A stretch of DNA of 64,000 bases from Panopea generosa (taxonomy: Eukaryota > Mollusca > Bivalvia > Adapedonta > Hiatellidae). Shown piece by piece: positions 13,109 to 26,130 of this stretch (the first letter of the stretch is position 1; each line of letters opens with the position of its first letter). The notes beneath the pieces were generated by a model that had not been told where the DNA came from, searched no databases, and saw nothing but the letters and a program-made list of their open reading frames with translations. Position numbers and translations under genes: made by a program. The stretch is taken from the NCBI GenBank assembly GCA_029582155.1, contig CM055911.1, positions 22,440,014 to 22,504,013 on the forward strand, written 5' to 3'.

Positions 13109-14574
13109 GTAATCCAAATGAATTACCGTGTGCCGCTATTGTTACTTTAATTCTAAGATTTGTTTCATTCTTAATGCTACTAAATGTGGAGATTGCACTC
13201 TTTTGAAGGTCGGAAAAAACTTTTCAAATAATGTACGCTTGGCAAATTGTGATTTGCATCATAGGCTACTTAATTACGTTTGATTTATTCAGCCTCATTT
13301 ACATATTACAAGAAAAAAATCGAGAATTTCATTGTAGATAATAATTATATCCATTGTTGTGTTAGCCACAGGATATTTTTTTTCAAAGTCGGTAAAGCAA
13401 CGACCAATTCAATGTTCCGGAAATATGCTGTTTTTCTCACTGCCAATTACCCTGGCTTGATGGTGAATGTCCACCGGAGCGTATGACATACCATTCATGC
13501 GTATGTGTTTATTGCCAATCATTTCCACTGTGACTCGTTGTTTTGGTAACCATGACATACATGTTTATATCAAGGACATGAACACTGTTATAATTCGTTT
13601 TGATTGTGTGTTGTTTTTGTTGTTGTTTTTTGTTAAATAAAGCACATTGGGCTGAGATGATCAATTCTTTATTAGTTTATTATTGAGTAAAGTGAAATAT
13701 TCTGTCAGTACAAAGAGTTAACTTCTAAAAAGTGTTCACTTAACCAAGCTTTGAAGAACCACCCATTCCTGGCGCAGGGGTTGGGATGTAGGGGGGGGGG
13801 GGGGTTAAAAAAAAAGTTACATCATAGCTTAATGAATAATATATGTTTGTTATACATGTATGAAACAAAATGCGCACATAACTAAAACTATAAAGAACAA
13901 GATATACAATGTTATTTCCTTCTTTTTGTATAGAAATAAGAATATATAAATGATAAATATTTTATATTAAAATATCCCTTAGAATCACCGACATCAGATC
14001 TGTTAAAAAGAAAATAGCTGACACATTTTCATAGCGCTTTTACACCTGAAGTGACTTAATGTGCAGCTTTCCTAATACCCTCTATATATGCAATGTATGA
14101 TTACGGCAGTATTTGTTTATCAGCAAAAAATCATTGATTGAGGTCTGTGGTCGGTGAACACGTTATATGATAATATCTATTATTTGTTATAGTGCTATTA
14201 ATCTGTTTCATTCTTCTTTAGGTTGCAATTTGTGCTTCCAATGGATGCTTGTATGATATATTATTGACTCATAACATGAACGTGCTGTGTGGCGGCCGAA
14301 AAAGTCAGCGTTGTTATTTTATGCATTTCTGATTTCACGGAATGATGGCGGTCAGCCGGTATTGCTCGAGAATAGACACGTCGACTGGTCTAGTGGGCGA
14401 TCGAACATTTCCCATATCAATACTCGTCAATAACGGACTTAACAAAGCTGTTTTATTTTGTTTTAGTGACTTCTGTGCTTTCGCGGAATCTTATTATCAA
14501 TTTTTTTGGTTCGTAAATCCCATTTTTTTTGTAACTAGACTGTTCTATGAATACAGGAGTTGTATAAGCCGCCT
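13109..14574. other. non-coding, nothing recognised
   Basis: Intron-like. It holds a G12 run at 13791-13804 and a plus-strand open frame at 14342-14644 whose last part runs into the minisatellite; no domain is visible. Confidence 0.55.
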
Positions 14575-15190
14575 CTACATCCCAACAACGTTAAAATACC
14601 TGGTGCGAGTGCGTGACGTCCCAACCATGTTAAATACCTGGTGAAAGTGTGTGACGTCCAAACCACGTTAAATACTTGGTGTAATAGTATGACGCCCCAA
14701 CCACGTTAAATACCTGGTAAAGTATATGACGTCCCAACCACGTTAAATACCTGGTGCAAGTGGGTGACGTCCCAAACATGTTAAAAAACCTGGTGCAAGT
14801 GTGTGACGTCCCAACCACGTTAAATACATGGTGCATGTGTGTGACGTCCCAATCACGTTAAATACCTGGTGCAAGTATGTGACGTCCCAACCACTTTAAA
14901 TATCTGATGCAAGTGTGTGACTTCCCAACTACGTTAAATACTTGATATATGTGTAGAACGTCCCAACCACGATAAATACCTGATTCAAGTGTGTGACGTC
15001 CCAACCACGTTTAATACCTGGTGCACGTGTGTGACGTCCCAACCACGTTAAATACCTTGTGCAAGCATGTGACACCCAAACCACGTTAAATACCTGGTGC
15101 AAATGTGTGACGTCCCAACAACGTTAAATACTTGGTGCAAGTGTGTGACGTCCAAACCATGTTAAATACGTGGTGCTAATGTGTGAATTG
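14575..15190. repeat. 38-bp minisatellite, ~15-16 units
   Basis: The unit reads GTGTGTGACGTCCCAACCAC plus GTTAAATACCTGGTGCAA (38 bp; GTGACG at 14803, 14841 and 14879). Each unit carries TGACGTCC, close to a CREB/ATF site, and two CpG positions in a CpG-poor region. Unit identity is moderate to high, with one or two length variants. Confidence 0.95.
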
Positions 15191-16257
15191 CTTGTAGTTA
15201 CACGGATGGTACCTGACAAAACTGTGCAAACTTGTACTCTAAGACAGTATGTAATACATTGGACTACTTATTTCAATGTCAATGTGAAAAGCCGAATTTT
15301 CCTTTTAACTATTCAGTAAAGTCTTGGTATAAGTTGCGCATGAGCGTGTAATGCGTCATATGAATGGAAATAAGCATCAGTGCGCAAGCTTATACCGTTT
15401 GCCAGAATTTAATGCATCGGGATCCTAACGTAAAAGCGTGGGTCACATTGTCAGGTGAATGTTTCACGTTTTGTCTTTATAAGTTGCGTTAAGGTTTTGA
15501 TGCAATTCGTGATTAACTCTGCATGCTTACATTTAATATGGGAATTCAACATGGCATACGGGCGTATGCTTATACATGTACGTTGAAGTACATTGTCCAT
15601 CGCTTTTATATAAAATAAAATGCAGAATATAAAAATTTTGCTTTCAGTATCTTATTCACGCTGGAGCCCAAAAACTGTTATTGGGTATTTATATAAAATG
15701 TTCTAAATATATTCAGCTTGATCAATGTTGATATAGATCACAGTACACAATATATGTATACAAAATACCATGTTTTGTTAAAAAAATCTCTTCTAGGGAA
15801 CCTGACCGAGCCCAACTCTTCCACATCGCCAGCAGCTTTATATGGTTTTCTTATAAAAAGCTGCTTTTATCAAATTATTAATTAAACTTTGATATTCCAA
15901 CAGAACTCCTCAAGTAGTAGCTCTCTTAGCTCTTTGGTACCGACCTCACCCCTCTCAAACACAAGCACCTCTACCCATCCACTCCCCATCCCCTTATCAT
16001 TTTTTTATTTCTTTTAAATAAGGATGTTTCGTATCAAAATGGCATTTTTTAACAACCTATCCGATGTGGGGTAATTTTTTTTTTGTATTTAAGTTTAACT
16101 TTAGTACTTTCACAAGTTCCCCATCTCCATTTGTAAAGTATACTCTTTTGTTCTGTTGCGTTGATATTATTGATATGTATGAACACATTGTCATACTGTT
16201 CTGTGTGCGTTGATATTTGTGTGCCTTGATTCGATATACTACAGCGGTCAACACACC
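15191..16257. other. non-coding, nothing recognised
   Basis: No exon or named element is supported. A C-rich patch at 15945-16000 (CCTCACCCCTCTC, CCACTCCCCATCCCC) is simple-sequence-like. Confidence 0.55.
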
Positions 16258-16670
16258 TAATCATTGTTACTGACGGTAGCAAGATTCTTACACCAAAGAA
16301 ATTAGAGCTGTGCAAAGTGGTTGGGCTATTTTTTTTATAGAAAATGCATAAAATATCATATTCCTTTGTGCATATGAAAACATAGAAACATGTTTGTGCT
16401 TCCTGCCAAGTTTGGATGACATTGAGAACTGTTTGATGAAGCAATAACAGTTTAAAGATGCGCAACAAATGGCGTCAAAAATGAAGGGGTGCCATCAAAC
16501 CATCGAAATTGTGAAAAAGCAACCTGGTCAACCCAATGCTTTTTCGGCATGATTGGACCAATTCTATTGGAATAAGGCACTTTTAGAACCATTGGCATTG
16601 TATCCAGTGTTCCAGAGGTGCATTTGTCTCTATGTAGAACAGAACAAAATTAACTGTTGTGTGATACGTT
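16258..16670 (+). repeat. dispersed repeat family D2, copy 1
   Basis: About 410 bp shared with 50659-51066 (plus) and 32640-33010 (minus). Shared words include ACGGTAGCAAGATTCTTAC, AAGTTTGGATGACAT, TCAAAAATGAAGGGGTG and TTTAGAACCATTGG. Copies differ by indels. The family's nature (non-autonomous transposon or retroposed transcript) is not resolved. The overlapping minus-strand open frame of 139 codons is not kept in the other copies. Confidence 0.82.
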
Positions 16671-16860
16671 ATCCAGTTCTAGACATACCCTATCTCTGGC
16701 AGTTAGGAACTATTTTCTGATATTCAGATTAAATACATGGCCGTTGATCAAAGTTCAAGACCAATACATTACACAGACTCATTAACAACTGAGCTAGCCA
16801 GACATAGACATATGTGTTGTGTATATTCTGCCGTAATATTCCTATTTGCATATACATTTA

Positions 16861-17074
16861 TCGACTTGTTAACTGATATTTTACTGATATTAAACATGGT
16901 TTGATTAAGATTCATGTTGTTTTTTTCTTATGGTACATACTATAAATATTTGATACGTTTCTGTGAGAAAAGCCAAAATAAATTAATGCTGTTCTTTGAC
17001 TGCATTACTATCTAAATAAAACATCACAACTATTTATGAAAAACACAGGGCATAATCAATTGTACAGTATAAGC
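16861..17074. repeat. direct duplication E, left copy (flanks the KCNH exon)
   Basis: 214 bp closely matching 19288-19582, for example AAATATTTGATACGTTTCTG, ATCTAAATAAAACATCACAA and AATCAATTGTACAGTATAAG in both. This copy lacks about 73 bp present in the right copy. It lies 1.2 kb to the left of the channel exon. Confidence 0.9.
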
Positions 17075-18297
17075 TCAGATCATAAACTTACACACAGAAT
17101 GCGTAAATAATGTAAATTCCGTTGTCTTCCAACGGAATTGTCTTATATTGTGGCACAAACTTATTGATTCCTGAATAATCTGATCACTATACAATGGACG
17201 ACTTCAAAATCTGTCAAGTTCTTTCACACTGCTGTGATTCATCGTGAGTTATTGCAAACACTGCTGGGCTATTAATGTATACTAATCCGTTTATTTCTTC
17301 TTTTTCAACTAATAGACTCTGACCTTCTTCAGCAAATTTGTTCCAATAATCTAATCGGTTTGTTATTCACAGCGACTTGCGTCATGGAAGCGGGAACTGA
17401 ACAACAAGAACTATAATGATTGCATTTTCTTATCAAATTATGTAACTTAAAGTTGAAGACTGTTAACAACTCTAATAACTGGCACAAGTCTTTTGTCAGT
17501 ACCTTGGGAAATTACGAAGGCAGATCCAACGTAGCAGGTGCATAATTCATATGACAATTTTCAAGAGTTTTACCGCCTTCAACTAAAAACGTTTGAAACG
17601 TTAACTACATTTCAAACCTCATTTGGTACTTTAGCGTACAGCCTTTAAAGCAAACAGTTTATTCTACTACTTTCATTTTATTAAAAACAGTGTGAGGATA
17701 ACTCGTTTTATCAGACAAAATCAGGGTAACACGGAAGGGGTATTTAATTCAAACATTGTAGCGATTGTCAATTTCTTGAAATATCTTTGGTGTGCAGGGA
17801 CAATGTTTTAAAACTTAGACATTTTAATAACAATTCTACTTAATTTGTATAGTACAAACGCATTCAATTTTCATTTTTATTATATAAAATATTAAAAATT
17901 GGTGAAAATATATTACCAGAAGATTACCCAGACTATGCTTGCTAAATCTACCAGAAATATTTGCATAAGCATTATCACTTTGAAGATATATTATCGAAAA
18001 TATATCTTGAAAGATTATTTTTATTTTATGTTTTAATGAATTATAGAAATATCTCAGTGGGTTTGTTTGCAAATAATGATATTATCAGTGCAAAGATCAC
18101 TGCTTTCAACCATATTATTATTCAATAATATAAAATCAAATAATGGTTGTTTTAGCAAAATATCAATCAAATTTCACTCATTACTACTGAAATAGTCACG
18201 ACGACCAAGCATCTCTCAAGTGCTTAATCGATGAATTGACAAAAACATAATTCACTGAAACTAACATTTGCCCGTTTTATTTTAACTTAAAACTCAC
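17075..18297. other. presumed intron 2 (part) of the KCNH gene
   Basis: AT-rich sequence beginning at the GTGAGT donor of the exon on the minus strand. No KCNH exon 3 was recognised here or further left in the window. The minus-strand open frame at 17836-18072 has no domain. Confidence 0.65.
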
Positions 18298-18528
18298 CAT
18301 CCTTCTTGTAAAAAAACAGTTCCGTCTTTAGCTCAACTTTACTGTCAAGAGCAGATTCAATCTTGTCTTTTTCCTGAGAAATCGTCTCTTCCCCGAAGAG
18401 GAATTTGCAGGCGCAACTACGACCCATGACCTGTGACCTTGGAAATCCAGTCAGTTCGCAAAACCCGTCAGAGCAATAAACGACTGGACAACCGGTCGCC
18501 TGTGCGTTGCCAAGAACAAAGTTACTAT
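18298..18528 (-). CDS. KCNH (ELK-type) voltage-gated K+ channel, PAS-domain exon 2
   Basis: One internal exon of a KCNH-family potassium channel. It encodes 76 whole codons plus 2 leading and 1 trailing base (231 bp). The peptide starts SNFVLGNAQ, contains the PAS signature [13 protein letters not shown] at residues 16-28 and a Cys pair (SCAC, 37-40), and ends FFYKKD; these match the N-terminal eag/PAS domain that lies in the cytoplasm and tunes gating. The ANAQ-like and [10 protein letters not shown] wording fits ELK (KCNH3/4/8) better than ERG (IANARVE, YCNDGFCELCG) or EAG; this is from memory of the families. The acceptor is CTTTCAG at 18529-18535 and the donor is GTGAGT at 18297-18292, both on the minus strand; the final G plus the next exon restores Gly of KKDG. 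Entry and exit are both phase 1, and 231 bp equals exon 2 of vertebrate KCNH2 (c.77-307) as I recall it. The first exon (MPV..APQNTFLDT) and exon 3 are not found. Paralogue assignment is less certain than the family. Confidence 0.93.
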
Positions 18529-19287
18529 CTGAAAGTATAATTAGATATTTGTATAATCATTTGTGTTTCCAAAATATCAATATCAATGTCAGATAGGAGA
18601 CGCAACATTCAAAAGACGAAATCACCACAGTGACTACAAAATATAACCTTAACACATAGTAGAACTATAATAAACACAATACATAGCAACACATACACCA
18701 TTAAGCTGAAACAACAGAGGTCATTCCCGGAAAGGTCAGTAACGAAATCAGCACTGCGGTGCTTAACCCTGACTAAGATTGCATCCACCGGCAGTGTGAA
18801 TAAAATGGCCCAAATATACCCCGATCCCCCAGAGTCCTACAATATTCTTTATTTTTAAGTTTTCCTTTTTAAAAATTAATTAGTAAAACATTTATATCAT
18901 TCTTATTCCAAATGTTTCTATCTTAATTTAATGTTATCTTCTTTTCTTTAAAATGCATATTTGTTTGTTCAGTAACAATGAAGATTTTTGATATCGTATC
19001 TATAAATGTACTGCTACATGTATGTTACACTGTAAATATCAAGTTACTTTGGAGAAGAACTCTATAATAATTGTATTCGTTCATTCTTATCCTTTGTACT
19101 TGGAACATTGCACTTGTTTATATGTAAGAAATTGAAATAGTATATGTTTAAACCAAATATACAGTTACACACAAAACATAATACGAACGTAATATATTCG
19201 GAAATTATTATACTGTGCTATTTGTTGGACAATAAACGTGTAGATGTATATACATTCTGATATAAGGTTTAAAATATGGTTATATTA
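18529..19287. other. presumed intron 1 (part) of the KCNH gene
   Basis: Upstream of the exon on the minus strand: a pyrimidine-containing acceptor and a possible branch region TATCTAATTATA at about 18537-18548. No exon was found in this stretch. Confidence 0.6.
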
Positions 19288-19582
19288 TCGACTAGTTAAC
19301 TGATATTTTACTGATATTGAACATAGTTTGATTGAGATTCCTGTATTTTTTTCTGATGGTACATACCATAAATATTTGATACGTTTCTGTGAGAAAAGCC
19401 AAAATGAATTAATGCTGTTCTTCGACAGATCGTGTTTATGTTATGGTCAGCTTCAACTATTGAAAAATTGTCGCTTTTTAAGCCGTTGATTTAATGGATA
19501 TATCTAAACTGCATTAATATCTAAATAAAACATCACAACTATTTATGGAAAAACAGAGCATAATCAATTGTACAGTATAAGT
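19288..19582. repeat. direct duplication E, right copy
   Basis: The partner of 16861-17074, in the same orientation, with about 73 extra bases (19437-19509). It is itself bracketed by a short direct repeat, CATTCTGATATAAGGTTTA, at 19253 and 19584, which suggests the insert and duplication arose in more than one step. Confidence 0.88.
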
Positions 19583-19929
19583 TCATTCTGATATAAGGTT
19601 TAAAGTATGTTATCTTATCTTTTCAAATCAATAATATACTATGCGTTTATATTTAGATTGAAGAAGGAAGCACTGTTTGCGTGTTTAATACAAGGACAAC
19701 AGTAGGTTGCAGATTACGGCGAGTATATCGCGCGTCGTGCAACATATCAATACATTGTCGTTTTTAGTCTCGAGAACATATTTATGGTTTCCGGGTTAAA
19801 AATTCAACAGTGCCTTTTGATAAAAACAGCAGAACTTCAATAAAAAACGAGCACGGTCCATCTCAAGCAATATTTTACAATCTTCAACAATTGAAAACAT
19901 CAACAATGAAATATGTTGCATTATATATA

Positions 19930-20261
19930 GGTCTCACTACACATTTGAATTTTGTTCTTTGTTCTGTTTGAAATAAGGTTTATAAATTTTACGGTAAAAA
20001 TAGTATTACACATAGAAATTGGTTTAAGTATTTAGTTTTATAGCAGGAATATATTCCCACATATAAGTGATAAATACACGCATCTGGTGGTGTCTTAATA
20101 CAGTTTCTGATATCCCAGCATTTGCTCTACTTATCTGCAGCAAGAAATCACAACCACTATAAACCATTTTGGAAATATTCCTAACAAAATTACATAGGAC
20201 TTCTTTAAACGAAAGTGTCACGTTACCTTAAGGAGAATGCAGAGCATGTGTGTAGTAAGAC
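19930..20261. mobile_element. MITE family M1, copy 2
   Basis: Begins GGTCTCACTACACA and ends TGTGTAGTAAGAC; the interior shares CTGCAGCAAGAAATCACA with the 12146-12589 copy but is about 110 bp shorter. The flanks (TATATA / ATAAG) give only a weak target duplication. Confidence 0.75.
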
Positions 20262-23200
20262 ATAAGGATTCAGTCAAGTTTAAAACGTCTATAGAACATG
20301 TATACGTATATCTGATTGCCTAGTCCAAATTTATTAATACGAGTTTAATATTTTTAATGGCGATCCGTTATACCAATAGTCTTCAATGGCATATATTACC
20401 ATAAGGCTGTAGTATATTTATATCTAACTATGTTTTATGAGTTGGAGCAGGTGATGTCGAAGGATGCACCTATAACATATTGCATGTAAAGCACTGTAGC
20501 TATTTGCATTGGTTATTGTAGCTGATTAAACTTCCTTACTACATACAGTAATGGTCATAGTCAAAAAGTCGTAGACAAATTTAGATTTCTGAACAGATCG
20601 TTAAAAAGTTTTAGCTGAAGCATCTTGAAACTGTTTCATAGCAGTTCACTGACTACAGTTTAGTAGACGCATTAAAGTGCTATGAATTGTGCGACTGTCA
20701 GATAATTCAATGATTGTACATTAGGGTATAACATACCTGTACAGGGATATGTCTGGTCACGTGCAGTAACGGACGTGTTGAACGGTCAGTAACCAGGAAG
20801 ACAAGGGCCATTACTACATTTTAAAACTTTTGTCACTGAATCACCATCTCACAGATGTATTCGATTCATGAAAGTATTACTTTATTACAAAGAACTTTAT
20901 TTCGATATATGCCACAATCATACTTTATGTCTTCATTTCAAAATATGCATGTCCATATAAAGCACTATTGCATGATTATTAACACGAGTTAAATATCGTG
21001 CATGATTTGTCAAAACCTGTGTTTATGTAATATTGTAAGAGAAATGACTATAATGACAATTGTGATATTTAAAACGCTATCCGTCCTTCTTTTTAATGTC
21101 ATCATCAAGATTCACAGTTCAAACATTCCAAGTTTCCAAACAGCATAAACAGTCTTAATAAACTCATCAAAAGTAAAAATGCACGCTAGCATGAATATTA
21201 AAAAAAACATTGTTGGAGAAGTAAAAAACGTTTAAGAAAATTGACAAAGATAAACTACTGATGTTCCAAAATAGATCATTGTCTCGGTTAATCTTGCAAA
21301 ATTTGCTGCGATATGTTTTCCCTAGAACATTAGTGTGGGCGGTCATCAAGAACCACTGTTGATTGTTAGAGTAAAAGCAACGTTTACAAGACAAGGCTAG
21401 TATATCACCATGGAGCTCCAATAAACAGTCGGATGAGATTGTTTCATTTCTCCAGTAACAATACATAAACTCCTTCTCTCAGACCTGATAAGGATATATT
21501 CATGAAAAAGAACTTTTGCAAGGAAATACGTAAAATGACGCAGAGAATGTTTTTGAAAATGCATCACAGCTTATGTGTCTTGGTAGATTACCTACCTTAG
21601 CATTTAACTAAGACCTATTTAGTATCACAATCTCTAATTCAAACTCTTAACTCCTAGTTTATTAATAAGTGTGTTTCCGACTCAAATTCATTTATTTAAA
21701 TTATAACAATCCGTGATCAACATGATCAGCAAGGTACTCATATGACTTTTCAGGTCTTCTATGCAGATTTGCATGTTTTTTCTTGATAAATATAGTTATA
21801 TCCGTATGTAGCTGTTCTCATCAGTACACGTTTAATCACCCAGTCCTCTACATTGGAACTTTAATATGCTAATTTAAAATTGAAAATGAGGAAATTCCAT
21901 TTGTGGAAAACCGAGATCGTACAACGAGACACTTGGCACTACATAAAATGAGGGAGCAATCTCAAGTACTGTGATTGCAAATATCAATGGCTTTGTCAAC
22001 ACACACTGTTAATTTGACCTGATATTATCAGTTAGTTCTTTCAAACATATTACTGAATGCCCTATATAGTACTGATATCTGATCGAATGCTATACAGCTT
22101 CCGTAGAAACGTGTTATTGTGGGAACTACACTAGTTAAATGACTATAAGCTTCTGTGTGCGTGTGAAGTTATTGAACAAATAATAATAACTTCTATATAT
22201 AATGAATGCTGTGACAACCCCAACCGACTCCATCCCATTTAAGAATGTGATTTACCTATCCACTTTCCATAGGCCACTGTAAAATGAAACGTACCGTTAA
22301 AAATGAGTAAGGTATAGACTTTTCAATATTCCAATGTTGAATCCAATAAGCAGTCACATTATATCATTTTAAACAAACAGAAAATTAGGGAACCCAAGCT
22401 GGATTTCTGAATATCTGCTCATCTTTTTGCCAGCATGCAATGCAAGATCCGCAGAAAACAATGGCCGTGATCTCAATGAAGATACTCAATGATATATTAG
22501 AAATAAAACAAAATGTATAGAACTGATAGCTCTTACTAACTTTAATCTTATTTAACCTCAATCCTTTTTGGTAGAATAAAAAGGTACAATGTTCACGCCA
22601 TGCTATGAATTGTATAGGTCATTACCAGGAATGGGCGTGGCTTGTTTAATACATAAATAACGATACACAACTTTTAATGGACAAATATAAACTAACAGAA
22701 AGCAGTTATATTATATTAAATATCCTCCTAAATATTTCCACCAATATAACCTTTGACGTAGTTGCAAAAGCCAATACATAGTGTATTTGACACGGTATAA
22801 TTTGTATCTATAAAATTACACTTAACTGAAAATGAAATAACGTTTTTGAAATACACATTATTTAACTAATGATATAATATTATTCCTTGAGATTAATTCT
22901 TTAAAAAAGACAATAAAACACAGCATATATAAAAGTGACATTGCATATACCAACATTTATAAATCTGTATAGATGTGAACTACGAAAAAAACATTATGCA
23001 ATGAATTTTACTGAAGCAAAAACATAACCCATTACATAAAACTTGCATTATCATACACTTGGTTTTACTACTTTATTTTATTAAACAAAGCAAAAACAGA
23101 TTGCTGTTTTCCACAAGCCATACGTGTTCTGTGAGTATAAAACCAAACGAAAGAGACGATCGATAATTCAATATAGACATCTCTGAGATTTAACGAACTC

Positions 23201-25984
23201 AACCTACCAAATGAAAAACATAAAATTATTATTTGAAATATACCAACGTGCCATTACAACATGTCTGGCTGACAATTAAGCATCAACTTGACCTCATTAA
23301 TTTAATTAAATGTTAGCGTCTGTTAAACGATATATACTTTGTGTATTCTGAACCGTACTAAAAGGCAAGAAATGCGTCTTCATTTCACTAGATTTCACAT
23401 GACAATTATTTTTTGTCGCAAAGCAACATGCTCTAATCACAGTAGACGCTCATTAAGGTGTACATTGATGTAAACATCACGTTAAGATAATGAGCACTTT
23501 CTTTGAACCTATAAAGACATCTAACCTATTAACTTACACGTGAACAATTATGTCAGTGAACGGTTACATATTCAGATAATTGCACTCTAGTAATCTCATA
23601 TCTATACCAGTTGTGTTGCAACAAAAACGGTGCAGGATTTACAATTCTTATAACACATCAATGGATAAATACGCTATCTAAATTGAAAAGTAAAATGTTA
23701 GTAGCTCAGAATTCCAGCTGTGTTTTGGCGAGTGTAAAAAACGTAATAGATGCGAGCCTTTGAATCATATTCACCAAATAAACAGTTCGATAATTGAACC
23801 AACTATTACAGCGATTTTGGGTTTGCCATCTGTATTAAGTATTTCTAACCTGAAAATATTTGTTTACTTAATCACTTAATCACAAATTTCCCTTGCCAAT
23901 ACAGCACTTACTTAATATTTAAAAATAGAGGATGGGGGGGGGGGGGAAGTATTTCTGACTACTAGCATAAGTTTTTTAAATGTTATGGTAGTAGCAGTCA
24001 GCTGTAGTAATAGTATGTTAGTATAGTTAAAAATTGCATGATAAAATTATTTTGAGTTGGTGAATATAAAATACAGCTATCGGCTCCGTGCAAACATTCA
24101 AGTTTGAAATCAGACGAAATACAAATCACTTGTTTAAGCTAACATAACTGCAAGTCAAAGATAAAGCAACAGTCCTGCTCTCTAGACGTTCCTGCTTACT
24201 ATACGTTCGATATATTGGCTGGCGATGAACATTGTATTTTATGCCCATAGTGGTGAAGACTATATGCAAATAGCGTATTTATAAATATTCATATTTCGTT
24301 TTGTTGGCAATCAAAACTGAATTAATTTGTTTTGATCAACTATCAATAAAAATAAACTCAAAGAACATAAACACTTTCTTCGACAGTTGCGAACTTTTTT
24401 TCCATGCCATTTCAGTGGCTTATGGATGAAATTGAATTGGCATTTAGCTGAAGCATATATTTGTTAGCAATTTAAAGGTCAAAGAAAAATGAAGATCTTT
24501 TATTTAGTAGAATAAGATATACGTTTATACACCAGTTGCTAATTTCGTTTGAAATAACGTTATTATCTAGTTGATTAATTACTGAAATGGTATGTTAATA
24601 ACATAATTTACTCCAATATATATGTTGATGTATTTCTTTTGAATAGATGTTGCATGAATTACACATGATGCATACGAGTACAATACACGCGTGTTTGGAA
24701 CATTATTTGTAATTATCGCCATTAGATTAATGTTCTATATACAGAAGCCAAACAAAATTTACCTTTTATATTTGATGACATGAATTTTGTATACCGCGCC
24801 AAGAATTTCCCATTGTTTATTGATTGATAATTATTTTAAATTCGGATGGCGTTGATTATTACTGTTGATTTGCTTTCGAAATAATTCAAGCTTTGTGAAA
24901 TATATAGCCGCATCAATACCAAATTCATGTCAACGCCTCTGTTTAAGACGACCATTAACTACTTAACATTACATTACTCTTTGTCTGTATATGTTTTTAT
25001 TCAACGCTTAACTTGCTGTCGTTGCCAATGGTTTCAACAAGCAGGTGTGTTAATATATTAATATATAGGGAGTTGTGTTTATGGATCTGTAAGATGATAA
25101 TAAATAAGTACGAAGAAGCGAAGGACGATTACCAGTCATGTTTACGAACACAACTGATACTATGATTAACGCCTTTAAAGACTTTTGTTTTTAATTTGAA
25201 TATAAGTTTATTCCAGATCTGCTGGGTTTTTCATCGGTTTTTAAATGTCGATCGCAATTAATGTGCTAGTTTATGCTTTAAAGCGATAAAAAGTGTTGAG
25301 ATACAACTGATACACAAGGTAAAAACGTTTTTATATTGGTTTATCATTCATGGCATATCTAGAATTGATACAATACCTACGTACTTATTTTTAAAGGCTT
25401 TGAGTATATTATTTTTATACTCTACAGATTTACTTCTGCGTATCATAAAAAAATGAATACCCGCAAACATAAGTATAATAAACCAATTTTCGTTCCTTCT
25501 ATAAACTTATTTAAATGAATATCTAACACTTTTAAATAAATGAAATGCACTGCATCCTAATCCCCTCACTCATTACACTCCATTAATCATATCTTTCAAT
25601 TCCGAACGCATTGTTAATATAATTAAAACCACCCGTAATTTTGTATCTTATCTTAGTTAATTAATCAATGATGTAGATTCGTTTGAATGGCAATGAATTT
25701 TATATCTCAATATACAGTATTTCATTATTGCAATCAATGTTTATCCCTAGGACTTAATACGTAATAAAGCGATGTCATTTTAATAATTGATAATAATAAT
25801 TCGTTTCGTTACTGAAGATATTGTGATTGGCAAGGACCCAATTTTTCACAAACTAAACTAAAACACAATTACTGGCATGCCGATGTGTTCGGGAAACGAA
25901 GATGAAGTTATTATATGTAATAAACAGTGTAAGGTATTGGTAATGAATAGCAACACAGAATTTATTCTAGTTTAACCTGTATAA
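20262..25984. other. long non-coding stretch, nothing recognised
   Basis: About 5.7 kb of AT-rich DNA with no supported exon, RNA gene, SINE or inverted-repeat element. A G13 run lies at 23934-23946. The minus-strand open frame at 21167-21466 (start MYCYWRNETISSDCLLELHG) has no family I know; it could be chance. Confidence 0.55.
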
Positions 25985-26130
25985 TGACGGACCCAGCTGC
26001 TCTTCTGATTGTGTCCGATAAATAGCAGCACATTTGAGCATGTTGGTTGGTCAGTTGTTTCAGGGAACATTTGAATGACGTCATAATTTAGTAATCGTTC
26101 AATTGCTATGAATTTCTTTTTCTGTTGAAC
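25985..26130 (-). repeat. dispersed repeat family D1, copy 1
   Basis: Shares GTTGGTTGGTCAGTTGTTTC, TTTGAATGACGTCATAATTT and AATTGCTATGAATT (as read on the plus strand) with the reverse complement of 34360-34690 and 36785-37030, and with 54480-54690. Confidence 0.75.

Noticed and set aside
16049-16468. 139-codon minus-strand open frame as a gene
   Set aside because: It overlaps dispersed repeat D2 on the opposite strand, is not kept in other copies and has no domain.
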